Shown: piece by piece, positions 28,605 to 49,354 of the stretch
Layout of the letters: the number at the start of each line of letters is the position of its first letter
How positions within the stretch are numbered: the first letter of the stretch is position 1
Translations under genes and position numbers: made by a program
Source: Schizochytrium sp. CCTCC M209059
Lineage: Eukaryota > Sar > Bigyra > Thraustochytrida > Thraustochytriidae
Length of the DNA: 64,000 bases
Direction of reading: 5' to 3'
NCBI GenBank assembly: GCA_000818945.1
Contig: KN805447.1
Location: forward strand, 85,176-149,175
The notes under the pieces: generated by a model
The model's database searches: none
Told to the model about the DNA's origin: nothing
The model's input: the letters and a program-made list of their open reading frames with translations, nothing else

Positions 28605-29056
28605 GGCGAGCGTGGGATTTAGCTTTGAGGGTGTAGAAAGTGATCGCGAGGAGGGTGTGTATATATACTCGAAAATCGCGACAAATAGAATCGGGGCTCC
28701 AAATAGAATCCAAGCTTCGTCCTCTCGAATCGGAGCTCCAGCTTATGGGCCTTTCATCTAGCCTGTCATACATGACAATGCGCGACTTGCATCTAAACTG
28801 AGGTCAGTCTATCCATAGTTTGACTCTCTGCCAATTAGTTTGGGTTGAGATTTGGAGGCCAAGGCGTGTCGAAGAATGAAATTGCGTTGCGCTCCTGCGC
28901 TCGGGCGCCTGAGGTTCACGCTCACTCTTGGCGAGTTGCGTTGAAGCCTTGAAACTTGAAACACGCAGAGGCGAAGCACATCGCCTACGGCCAGAGCCAG
29001 CAAGCCACGCGCGAGCTTACGACGCGGTGACTGACAGCGCAGACGTGGAACGGAGG
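28605..29056. promoter_or_regulatory. divergent intergenic region with a short direct repeat
   Basis: About 450 bases between two divergent ATGs. A GAATCGGGGCTCC / GAATCGGAGCTCC pair lies near 28689 and 28727, with AATAGAATC repeated between. A TATATATAC stretch at 28662-28670 lies ~60 bases upstream of the minus-strand ATG and could act as a TATA-like element. Confidence 0.4.
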
Positions 29057-29740
29057 ATGTCCGAAGGTGCGCTCAGAGTATGGAGCGAGCGTTTGCAGAG
29101 CAGCATCAGAGATGCTAAGCTCAAGTTCGCGCAGCTCGCCACGGTGAGCAGCGACGGGATCCCAGCGAATAGAACAGTGGTATTCCGAGGATGGTTCGAG
29201 CAAGACGGGCGCAAAGCTCTTCGCTTTATCACAAATGGCGAGGCCGAAAAGGTTGCGCAAGCAAAGGCAAACAGCGCCGCTGAGCTCTGCTGGTATTTCA
29301 CCGATTCGCGCGAGCAGTACAGACTTACAGGCGACCTCGAGGTGGTTGCGGCCGATGCCAAAGATGAAAAATTGGTCACCTTGCGCAAGAACCAGTGGGG
29401 TGAGCTCTCGGATAGCGCGCGGGAACAGTTCTACTGGCCGGAGCCTCGGTCCGTGCTTCCCTCGGGCGTTGACGATTTCAAGGATCTTCTCGATAAAGGG
29501 GCTATTCCAGAGGGTGGCAAGAACTCGAATGGAGACCTACTGCAGCCCCCAGACACCTTTGTCGTCATGCTTCTGTGGCCTCGTTATGCCAAGTACCTGA
29601 ATCTATTTGACAACTTTGCGCAGGAGGATGCTCGCGTAACCAAGCCGGACGAGGAGACTGTCAAAGGTCAGAATGCTGACATTGTAGCCGAAGGCGACGG
29701 AAGCGACCATGCGTGGAAGCTCACGCGCGTTAGCCCCTGA
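29057..29740 (+). CDS. FMN-binding pyridoxamine-phosphate-oxidase-like protein, Alr4036 type
   Basis: A 227-residue protein from ATG 29057 (MSEGALRVWSERLQSSI). It follows the Alr4036-type PNPOx family: LKFAQLATVSSDGIPANRTVVFRGW, ALRFITNGEAEKVAQAKANS, AELCWYFTDSREQYRLTGDLEVV, LRKNQWGELSDSAREQFYWPEP, and a C-terminal PPDTFVVMLLWPRYAKYLNL. Members bind FMN and are assumed to oxidise pyridoxamine-like substrates, but most are uncharacterised. The frame reads upstream to 28928 only from a TTG codon, so the ATG is used. True PNPO is encoded ~5 kb away (23367-24089); the two are distant paralogues, not a recent duplication. Confidence 0.85.
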   Translation: MSEGALRVWSERLQSSIRDAKLKFAQLATVSSDGIPANRTVVFRGWFEQDGRKALRFITNGEAEKVAQAKANSAAELCWYFTDSREQYRLTGDLEVVAADAKDEKLVTLRKNQWGELSDSAREQFYWPEPRSVLPSGVDDFKDLLDKGAIPEGGKNSNGDLLQPPDTFVVMLLWPRYAKYLNLFDNFAQEDARVTKPDEETVKGQNADIVAEGDGSDHAWKLTRVSP

Positions 29741-30045
29741 TATAGTGAGTACCCCATTAGTCAATTAGATTTAATCGATCAATCGGTCGAGCCAGACAAA
29801 AGGATAGAATAAGATGAGATGAGATGAGATGATCTGATGTGATCTGATAAAAGTGAATTGTGATGAAAAGCTTTTGCGCTCCAATTTATTCATACTTTGA
29901 TTCTTCTTCTTTTTCTAACCTCTTTCTTTCTCTCTTCCGAGTGGTGGGAAAGAGAATCTTTGCGGCAAGACAAAGTCATCATTCACAATGAGTTCTTGTC
30001 CTGTTCCTTGTACCGACCGGCCCCCTATGCCCCACTTTAATTGTA
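29741..30045. other. convergent intergenic region with a short GATGA repeat
   Basis: About 300 bases. A (GATGA)4-like run at 29813-29832 repeats the same unit that is hugely expanded at 31901-32425. A pyrimidine-rich tract spans 29903-29938. Confidence 0.5.
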
Positions 30046-31065
30046 TCAGTGATTTTCAACCACATCGATGAAGGTAGCTACGTGGCGCGAGAGCATGACG
30101 GCCATGCGTTCGTCAGCCTCGTCAAAGACCCCTGGCGTGCAGTCACCAGTATCTGGGTTGTCCTCTTGCACAACCTTGTTGACGATCTGAATGGCACCAA
30201 TCACGCGACCATCCGTGTCCATCTTGATTGGTACGACCAAGAGCGATCGGGTCCGGTACCCTGTCCTTTTGTCGACTTCTTGGTTAAAGCGAGGATCTTG
30301 GTACGCATCGTCAACGCGCGCTGTTTCTCCGTTCTGCACGGCCCAGCCAACCACACCTTGGTGCTGGCGCACGCGTATTTCATCCTTTTCACCTGTAGCA
30401 ATCTTACTCCAGAGCTCCCCCGAGTCCTTATCCAGGAGCCACAAGGTGGCACGCTCAGCATGGACAAGCTTGTGGCCATCTTGCATGACAGTGCGGAAAA
30501 TGGTGGTTAGCTCATTGGCGCGCTTCATGCGGTCTGCCGCGGCTGTGTCCTTGAAGAGAAGAATGCTCATGCCCAAGAGGCAGCCGGTGACCACGCCAAC
30601 GCAGCCGCCGAGAGTACGCCAAATGCGGGCCGTGCGCGAGGTGATCTGCGCTTCGGTCATCCCATGTGCTGGCAAATTCAGTCGCGCCACGATAGCATCG
30701 ACGATTCCGCCGCATGTGATGCCGGCCACGTCGCTTACACATTGCCCAAAGCCTGCGGCGGTGAGCGTCGAAAGTCCAAAGGCAACGCCGAGGGTCAGGT
30801 CGAGCACCTCGCCGGCCTGAATCATGACCAAGTTGTCCATAAATCCAAAGCCTATCATTGGAATTGCAGCGTGCATCGCCGCAATGCGCAGCTGTCGGGA
30901 AGACGGGCTCTCCAACGCGGCTCCACTTTGCCTTCTCGTTGTCGTTGTCGTTGTCGTCGCCGAGGTCCTCCTCCTCGTCCTCGTCCTCATCCTCATATTC
31001 GTGGGACATGTGCGCGTTTGAGTTACACGCGCGAGGGACCCCGCCCTCCGCACGCTTGCAAACAT
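30046..31065 (-). CDS. TMEM65 - GAF domain fusion, mitochondrial
   Basis: A 339-residue protein. The first ~55 residues are Arg/Thr-rich without acidic residues, a plausible mitochondrial presequence. Residues ~60-175 are TMEM65-like: AAMHAAIPMIGFGFMDNLVMI, AGEVLDLTLGVAFGLSTLTAA, GFGQCVSDVAGITCGGIVDA, and a third span GGCVGVVTGCLLGMSILLF. TMEM65 is a mitochondrial inner-membrane protein tied to Na+/Ca2+ exchange. Residues ~185-335 are a GAF domain of the phosphodiesterase type: TIFRTVMQDGHKLVHAERATL, GVVGWAVQNGE, SLLVVPIKMDTDGRVIGAIQI, and a full NKFDE signature (NK...FDEADE) that marks cyclic-nucleotide-binding GAF domains. The GAF part would face the matrix or intermembrane space depending on topology. 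Regulation of ion transport by a nucleotide is an inference. Confidence 0.88.
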   Translation of the reverse strand: MFASVRRAGSLARVTQTRTCPTNMRMRTRTRRRTSATTTTTTTRRQSGAALESPSSRQLRIAAMHAAIPMIGFGFMDNLVMIQAGEVLDLTLGVAFGLSTLTAAGFGQCVSDVAGITCGGIVDAIVARLNLPAHGMTEAQITSRTARIWRTLGGCVGVVTGCLLGMSILLFKDTAAADRMKRANELTTIFRTVMQDGHKLVHAERATLWLLDKDSGELWSKIATGEKDEIRVRQHQGVVGWAVQNGETARVDDAYQDPRFNQEVDKRTGYRTRSLLVVPIKMDTDGRVIGAIQIVNKVVQEDNPDTGDCTPGVFDEADERMAVMLSRHVATFIDVVENH

Positions 31066-31130
31066 ACTTTTAGAGCCTGAAACCCCGCGACGAGCTCCTC
31101 TTCCCGTCTCTTCTTCTCTCGATTCCTATC

Positions 31131-31172
31131 TGCAGCGTAGCGCAACACAACGCAACGCAACGCAGCGCGGCC
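31131..31172. repeat. CGCAA/GCGCAACA short tandem repeat
   Basis: GCAACGCAACGCAACGCAGCG-like iterations occur just upstream of the TMEM65-GAF gene, in its likely promoter. Imperfect and short. Confidence 0.5.
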
Positions 31173-31333
31173 CCGTCAGCGTCTGTACGCAGCAGCGCAA
31201 TTCTGTCTTCCTGCTTGCTCTCCGAGTCCTCGCGAGAAAGAAACGCTCCAATAAGTCGACTTTAGGTGTATTATAAAGATATAAGTGGCCACGGCAACTT
31301 ATCGACCACGCACTGGCAAAGGCCGGAAAAACA

Positions 31334-31405
31334 GCTTCTCTAACTCAGTGGTAGAGTGCAACCCTGACACGGTTGAAGCCGCGAGTTCGATCCTCGCGAG
31401 GAGTA
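31334..31405 (+). tRNA. tRNA-Val (GAC)
   Basis: 72 bases fold as a complete cloverleaf: acceptor GCTTCTC/GAGGAGT with two G-U pairs, D stem ACTC/GAGT, anticodon stem CAACC/GGTTG with loop CTGACAC, five-base variable loop, T arm GCGAG-TTCGATC-CTCGC, discriminator A73. The anticodon is GAC (Val). B box GTTCGATCC is canonical; the A box has A10 instead of G10. A TTTT stop follows at once. First of a 105-base tandem pair. Confidence 0.88.
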
Positions 31406-31438
31406 CTTTTCTTTCCTACTTGCGCTCTTTGTGCTATT

Positions 31439-31510
31439 GCTTCTCTAACTCAGTGGTAGAGTGCAACCCTGACACGGTTGAAGCCGCGAGTTCGATCCTC
31501 GCGAGGAGTA
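31439..31510 (+). tRNA. tRNA-Val (GAC), second copy
   Basis: Identical 72 bases to the copy at 31334, 105 bases downstream, followed by a T7 Pol III terminator at 31513-31519. The 33-base spacer to its neighbour also occurs twice in the array at 52.4-52.6 kb. Confidence 0.88.
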
Positions 31511-31900
31511 ACTTTTTTTCCCCCTTCTTCCTTCTACCGTCCCACTCTTCTCTTTACTCTCTTTTTTTCTTCTTCGTTTGTCGAGATTGACAAGCAGTTT
31601 GGCTCGGAGGAGCGTTAGCGTCACCATTGTATAGCCCTGCAAGGTTAGCTCGCATCTTGCTGCTGCAGCCAGTATTACATTACACCTGTATGTCGTCTGC
31701 AGTTGTTGTTAGCTTGCATCTTGCTGCTGCAGCCAGTACTATAGCTGTATGTCGGCTGCAGTTGCTTAGTGTAAAATACCTTGTGGCTTACAAGCCGACT
31801 GCGACAAGCATTCAGCGCCCGCAGCGAACGTTTTACTTGGAGGATTGACTGACTGACTGACCGACCAACTGACTGACTGACTGGCCGATCGATTGATGTA
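31511..31900. repeat. non-coding region with a 64-base tandem duplication and GACT repeats
   Basis: A ~64-base unit at 31644-31707 (TTAGCTCGCATCTTGCTGCT...) is repeated with changes at 31708-31768. GACT/GACC iterations run from 31846 to 31883 and lead into the large pentanucleotide repeat. No gene seen. Confidence 0.7.
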
Positions 31901-32425
31901 AGATGAGATGAGATGAGATGAGATGAGATGAGATGAGATGAGATGAGATGAGATGAGATGAGATGAGATGAGATGAGATGAGATGAGATGAGATGAGATG
32001 AGATGAGATGAGATGAGATGAGATGAGATGAGATGAGATGAGATGAGATGAGATGAGATGAGATGAGATGAGATGAGATGAGATGAGATGAGATGAGATG
32101 AGATGAGATGAGATGAGATGAGATGAGATGAGATGAGATGAGATGAGATGAGATGAGATGAGATGAGATGAGATGAGATGAGATGAGATGAGATGAGATG
32201 AGATGAGATGAGATGAGATGAGATGAGATGAGATGAGATGAGATGAGATGAGATGAGATGAGATGAGATGAGATGAGATGAGATGAGATGAGATGAGATG
32301 AGATGAGATGAGATGAGATGAGATGAGATGAGATGAGATGAGATGAGATGAGATGAGATGAGATGAGATGAGATGAGATGAGATGAGATGAGATGAGATG
32401 AGATGAGATGAGATGAGATGAGATG
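31901..32425. repeat. perfect pentanucleotide microsatellite, 105 units of AGATG
   Basis: 525 bases of uninterrupted AGATG (equivalently GATGA or ATGAG). On the minus strand it is open in several frames and would read as repeated HLISS, which I regard as an artefact. Perfect over its whole length, which suggests recent expansion or an assembly built from few reads. Confidence 0.98.
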
Positions 32426-32624
32426 CAAAGAGAAAGATGGATCATCCAACCCATCTGCCCGCCACTGCTCCTACTGCTGCTTCTGCTGCTGCATTCTCTG
32501 CCCTCTGCCGCTTCAAGGAAACCTGAGGCACTTCCATCTTTCCCAAGGTGGCTCACTACGCAAGCTTGTGTCCAACTACGAGAATCGACAGGCCGTGTTT
32601 ACCGGTCATCCCACGCAGGCGTGA
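32426..32624. other. 5' flank of the giant FMP27-like gene
   Basis: Roughly 200 bases between the AGATG repeat and the in-frame stop (TGA 32622-32624) that precedes the giant ORF. Promoter, leader or an upstream exon could sit here; no splice pair could be settled. Confidence 0.4.
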
Positions 32625-32756
32625 CCAATCCTACGCGCCGAAGACAAGACTCGAGATCGATCACCCCCACGCGAGGACGATGACGACGACGAGGAGGAGG
32701 AGGAGGAGGAGGAGGAGGAGGAGGAGAATCTGTGGACGCAACAGCTGCGGAGAAGG

Positions 32757-45128
<12,372 letters not shown>

Positions 45129-45308
45129 GAGTAGTACGTTAATGCGCGATCTCTCTGTCGTTGCTATCATTTGTTTTATTTTCTCTTTCTTTTTGCTACG
45201 CTTTGCTGCCTTCTCCCTCTATCTCTCTCTCTTGCGCGCGCACGTTTGTATCGGGCTTCATGACAAGTCTACTCGATTAGATTCTTTTGTGAACGACTAT
45301 TGAAGCGT

Positions 45309-46370
45309 TTATTTGGTAAGCGTGTACTTTTCCTCGTCATCGAGTTTATTCGCCACAAGCGAATCATACGTGTCGTCGATCATTTGCTGAAGGCCAATGT
45401 ACTTGATGCCAAGTCCGCCCTCCGAGGTTGGCTTGGTAGACCGTTCCGTATTCACCAAGGTCTTGTGAGGAGGCGGCGCGCCCGCTACGGGAGGGGGGAT
45501 CTCAGGATCAACTTCAGAGGGAAGTTCGGCTTTACGGTCGTCAGAAACCTTGGAGGAGGCGCGAAGCGCCTCGACGACCTCGGCGACCATGGGTGTGCAG
45601 GCAACGAGCAGGTTGCGCTTGCCCCAACCAGCCCAGTCGAGGTCCATCTTGGCAGCGACGACATGAGCATGGGCCACATCGCGCACATCGACCAGCGCAG
45701 AGCTCTGTTGTTTGATCGAAGGGGTGCCGAAATACTTGAAGAGGTTGTACATGCTCGTGTGCAGCCTTGGCTTGTCCTGACCCGGAAGAATGGGCCCGTA
45801 AATCATTGTTGGGTTCATAACACTGAGCTTGAAGGGACAGTCGTCATTGGAGGCAATTTCCCAGGCATGGCGCTCGGCGAGTACTTTCGAAAGGCAGTAA
45901 TAGTTTTTCTTCTCCTCGAGAAGATCGGCGGGCGACCAGTCGTCCTCGGTGAAGTGCGCGTCCGCCGGCTTCGCGCCGTACAGCATGTACACGGCTGCGG
46001 TGGAGGAGGTCAGCACGACCTTTTGCACGCCCGCGGCAACGCAGGCCTCGAGCACGGTCTTTGTGCCTTGCAGCGCGGGCTCGACGAGCTTTTCGCGGCC
46101 GGAGTCATCAAAGTTCATGAAGAAGGGCGAGGCGGTGTGGATGACCACGCTGCACCCTTTGATCGCCTCATCAAAGGACCCCTCCTTCATCAGGTCGCAG
46201 CCCGCGAACAGCTTGAGACGATCCTCCGCGCCGTCGAGCTTGCGCAGAAACTCTCCGCTGGTCTCGGACCGCGTCGTGCCGTGCACCGTGAACCCGGCAT
46301 CCAGCGCCTCCTTGACGACCCACGACCCGAGGAAGCCCGTGGCGCCCGTCACGCACACCGTCGTCGCCAT
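45309..46370 (-). CDS. NAD(P)-dependent reductase, dihydroflavonol-4-reductase/cinnamoyl-CoA-reductase-like SDR
   Basis: A 353-residue extended SDR from ATG 46370. The Rossmann glycine motif is right at the start (VCVTGATGFLGSWVVKEAL), followed by TVHGTTRS, GCDLMKEGSFDEAIKGCSVVIHTASPF, VVLTSSTAAVYM with the catalytic Ser, and the Y-x3-K pair in YYCLSKVLAE. Then LSVMNPTMIYGPILPG and LVDVRDVAHAHVVAA are typical of the DFR/CCR branch. Such enzymes reduce ketones, aldehydes or acyl-CoA esters with NAD(P)H; the substrate cannot be told. The C-terminal ~70 residues include a Pro-rich insert (PEIPPPVAGAPPP). The frame extends upstream to 46559 with an Arg/Ala-rich sequence, which might be an organellar leader, but the start next to the fold is preferred. 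Confidence 0.88.
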   Translation of the reverse strand: MATTVCVTGATGFLGSWVVKEALDAGFTVHGTTRSETSGEFLRKLDGAEDRLKLFAGCDLMKEGSFDEAIKGCSVVIHTASPFFMNFDDSGREKLVEPALQGTKTVLEACVAAGVQKVVLTSSTAAVYMLYGAKPADAHFTEDDWSPADLLEEKKNYYCLSKVLAERHAWEIASNDDCPFKLSVMNPTMIYGPILPGQDKPRLHTSMYNLFKYFGTPSIKQQSSALVDVRDVAHAHVVAAKMDLDWAGWGKRNLLVACTPMVAEVVEALRASSKVSDDRKAELPSEVDPEIPPPVAGAPPPHKTLVNTERSTKPTSEGGLGIKYIGLQQMIDDTYDSLVANKLDDEEKYTLTK

Positions 46371-47938
46371 CGCGCTCGCGTCCGCTTGCCGCCTGCTCGC
46401 CCGCCCGTTCGCCCGCCCGCTCCTCGCAGTCCGCCGCAGCAACGCGCTCCCTGCAGATGGTCTCGCTCGAACGGGGTCTGCCGCAGTCCGTCCAGCGGCT
46501 GCAGCTCGCCTCGGATCTTTTTGACCTCGAAACAAACGCTCAGGCAGGCTCATTCGCACTCACTCACATTCAGAGTCAGGCTGCCTTCAACTTCATTCCA
46601 AGTCCGAGTCATGTACGTCACGGTATGTGGTCGCATTTGCGTTCGCGTTCTTGCCCTCGTTCTCGCAGCTCAGGTCTCAGCAAGAGCCAAGGACTCGAAG
46701 GGAAACAGGTTGGAGGTATGTATCACTATAGTATATGCAGGCACAGTGTGCGTGTTCAAGACGCACAAGATATCCCATCCCGTCCGCCTGGGATCGAACT
46801 CGACCGCGAGCGAAACGGAAGCCGCATGCATGCGCAGGCGACGTCGAGCCGAACGCGGAGGTCGACGTCGAGGTGGAGGCCGAGGGTGAGGGCGCGGGGA
46901 CGAGCGATGAGGTGGGGGTCGAGATGATGATGAAGAGCGACCACGTGCGGGACGACGTTGGGGCGGAGAAGACGGGAAGGGCGGGGTCAATTTACAACAG
47001 GGCGTCGCGTATGTGGTTGTGGGGGGGGGAATTCGTTCTTGAGCGAGAGACCGCATGGAGCGGGATGCAGCATCCTTCCCAGCCTGCGTACTACTGTGCA
47101 AGCGGAGCGATACTATGTAAGCGGCGCGATGCTGTTAGGGAGGGTCGAGAGGCACGGCGAGTAGATGCATGTGCGAAGATGACAACGCTTGGTCTTTTGG
47201 CGGAGATCCTACTAGGCAAAGTCGCGCCCATGACGACAAGTCTTCTCCACCTCGGTTTGGCCCTCGCACAGTCCATTTTGGTCGGCAGCGAGCGAAATCG
47301 TGCCACATCACACAGTCCATTTTGGCAGCGAGCGAAATTGTGTCACATCGCACTGTGCATCTCGACAGCGAAAACGAAAACATGTCACATCCCACTTTTC
47401 ATGGACGTCCTCAAGAGCCTCTCGGCACTCCGCGGCACCTCCCCCCCCCTCCCCCCCCTGCTCGATGTCGCCACGCTTCCATGGCCAGCCCACTCCGCCG
47501 GCGTGGCTCTGCTCCTGCTGCAGCTGCTGGTCCACCGGCCCGCCTCGGCGGCACAAATGTGCCCTGCAATGTGCCGTTTGCGCGTGCCGCTCGCGAGCCG
47601 CCTCGGTCTGCCTGTCTGCCTGCCTGTCTGTCCATCTGTCTGTCTGCACAGCAGAGCGCCAACCCGAACTGCTCGCGCGACGCCAACCCGGACCCGCGCG
47701 ACGCCAACCCGGACTCGCGCGAGGCGACGAGGCGCGAGGCGAGGCGAGGCGAGGCGAGGCGCGGCGAGGCGCGGCAGCCGGACCCCGCGCGGCCGCCGAG
47801 GCAGGGCGCGGCGCGCGGCAGCGCAGGGCGCGTCCCAGCCCCGTCGAGCCTAACTGGCGCGAGGAGCTCGTAAAACCGCTGCTGGCAGAGCGCGAGGTTG
47901 GGCGCGAGGTCGAGCGCGAGGTCGAGCGGGCGGGGAGG
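46371..47938. other. GC-rich intergenic region with degenerate repeats
   Basis: About 1.57 kb between divergent genes. Three degenerate copies of a ~42-base unit (CACAGTCCATTTTG...GCAGCGAGCGAAAT...CACATC) lie at 47267-47310, 47311-47350 and 47351-47392. C-rich runs occur at 47441-47458, CTGT repeats at 47609-47645, and GCGAGGCGAGG repeats at 47735-47775. Several long frames overlap here on both strands and none has a domain, so I annotate no gene. Confidence 0.5.
47267..47392. repeat. three degenerate copies of a ~42-base unit
   Basis: Unit spacing is 44 and 40 bases. Each copy ends in CACATC and begins with CACAGTCCATTTTG or a variant. No protein-coding logic, since the spacing is not constant in frame. 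Confidence 0.7.
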
Positions 47939-48736
47939 ATGTCGCTCGTGGAGGAGGCGATGAAGAAGGCGAGGGAGGCGGCCGCGGCGAAGAAGAGCGC
48001 GAAGAAACCCAAGAACGGCGGAAACCTGCGCGGCACGCCGAGCAACAGCGGTGCTGCCCCCGCCCCCGCCGTCAAGAGCGACGAGGAGAGCGGCGCGACC
48101 TTGTCGCTCGTGGACAAGGCGATGAACAAGGCGAGGCAGACGGCCAAGAATAGCCCGGCGCCCAAACCCAAGCCGGCGGACAGCAGCGATGACAGCGCCA
48201 CCGCGACGACAGCGCCCACGCCCAAGTCCAAGAGCAATACAAGAGCTCAGACTCCCAAGACTTCGACAGCGGGTTTGCGGCGTCGCGTGACCAGAACGCC
48301 ACGCACAGCGACCAAGCGAGATCGTAGCAAGAGCCGGACGCGCCTTGGTCGCCCTGACCCCGATGCTAAGGAAGAAGTGGTAGAGGAGGAGGAGGAGGAG
48401 GAGGAGGAGGAGAACGACGAAGCTCGTCTCCCCCCCAAGTCAGCAGAGGTGCCATATGTTTCGGATGAAGAGAGCGAAGATGACGATGATGTCATGGATG
48501 CGGAAACCGATAGCGGCGCTGAAGAGACCGCTAGCGTTGAGGCCGACAAGCTCGAGGCGGTCGCCGACGAAATCGCAGCGACAGCCCCGGCGAAAAGCTT
48601 CACCGCCGTGGAGGCTATCATCTTGGCGCTTTTTGTCATTACAATTCTTCTGTATGTCCTTGGAGATCCACGTGAGAAGTTTTTCCCGCGTTTGGAGGCG
48701 CCGGCTTCGGAGCTCATCACCAACGCGTCCAAATAA
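47939..48736 (+). CDS. acidic tail-anchored membrane protein with a repeated helix motif
   Basis: A 265-residue protein from ATG 47939. A short helical motif occurs twice: SLVEEAMKKAREAAAAKK at the N-terminus and SLVDKAMNKARQTAKN at ~53-70. The middle is Lys/Pro/Ser-rich, then basic (GLRRRVTRTPRTATKRDRSK), then a run of Glu followed by acidic Ser/Asp stretches (YVSDEESEDDDDVMDAE). A single span near the C-terminus (VEAIILALFVITILLYVLGD) leaves ~25 residues outside, so it is tail-anchored, probably facing the cytosol or nucleoplasm. Family not recognised. A long frame upstream to 47300 reads through GC-rich DNA and is not included. Confidence 0.65.
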   Translation: MSLVEEAMKKAREAAAAKKSAKKPKNGGNLRGTPSNSGAAPAPAVKSDEESGATLSLVDKAMNKARQTAKNSPAPKPKPADSSDDSATATTAPTPKSKSNTRAQTPKTSTAGLRRRVTRTPRTATKRDRSKSRTRLGRPDPDAKEEVVEEEEEEEEEENDEARLPPKSAEVPYVSDEESEDDDDVMDAETDSGAEETASVEADKLEAVADEIAATAPAKSFTAVEAIILALFVITILLYVLGDPREKFFPRLEAPASELITNASK

Positions 48737-49354
48737 GTTTTGCGTCGCTGCTGAGTGAGCGAATGAGTGCGTGAGTGCGTGAGTCAGTGTGTCTGCCCGC
48801 TGGCCTGTCTGGCTCGCGCAGGTGACGTGCCGCGTGGCTCGCCAACATCGAGGCAACAGCAACTTGCATCAAGTCTGAATTGTCGACGACAATAAACGAA
48901 TGCGATAATTTTTTTTTCTCTCTTGCGATTTGAATTCAGAGTGTTCTCTCAAGCAGACGAAATGAGACGAGTCGAGAGCTATTTTGAACCGGGGCCTAGC
49001 GCCGTCCATCCGTCACTCCCTCCATCCATCCAAACACCCATGAACTACCACCCGCCCACATGGGTGTGCGGGTCGACAACGCCACGGACGCATCCATGTC
49101 CGAACCAAATTCATCTTCTTTGACGCATGATAGCATCCCGTGAACGAGGAGTCTCCGGACAGAAGGGAGTTTTCCGATCCTCGATCGCTGATTTTTGTTC
49201 TGTATTTGTGTATGAAAGAGAGAACAAAAGTCAGAGACGACACAAGTCCTGCGCCTTTTGGGCTGCTGTTCCTTTCTTTCTTTCTTTCTATCTTTTTTTT
49301 TTTCCTTTTTCCCATTTTTCTTTTTGAGCTGCTGCGCGTACTGCAGCTGCGTTC
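48737..49354. other. convergent intergenic region
   Basis: About 620 bases: GAGTGCGTGAGTGCGTGAGT repeats at 48761-48786, an AATAAA at 48891, T-rich tracts at 48909-48917 and 49271-49324. No gene seen. Confidence 0.4.

Noticed and set aside
31285..31590. ORFs over the tRNA pair (NSVVECNPDTVEAASSILARS)
   Set aside because: This string is a translation of the tRNA sequence and recurs at every copy.
31675..32556. Long minus-strand ORFs (HLISS repeats) across the AGATG microsatellite
   Set aside because: They arise only because a pentamer without stop codons is open in multiple frames.
46760..46830. Possible minus-strand tRNA, since GGATCGAACT resembles an inverted B box
   Set aside because: The flanking bases do not pair as a T arm and there is no acceptor stem.
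46735..47873. Long plus-strand ORFs in the GC-rich region before the tail-anchored protein
   Set aside because: Low-complexity Arg-rich translations interrupted by repeats and mutually overlapping.
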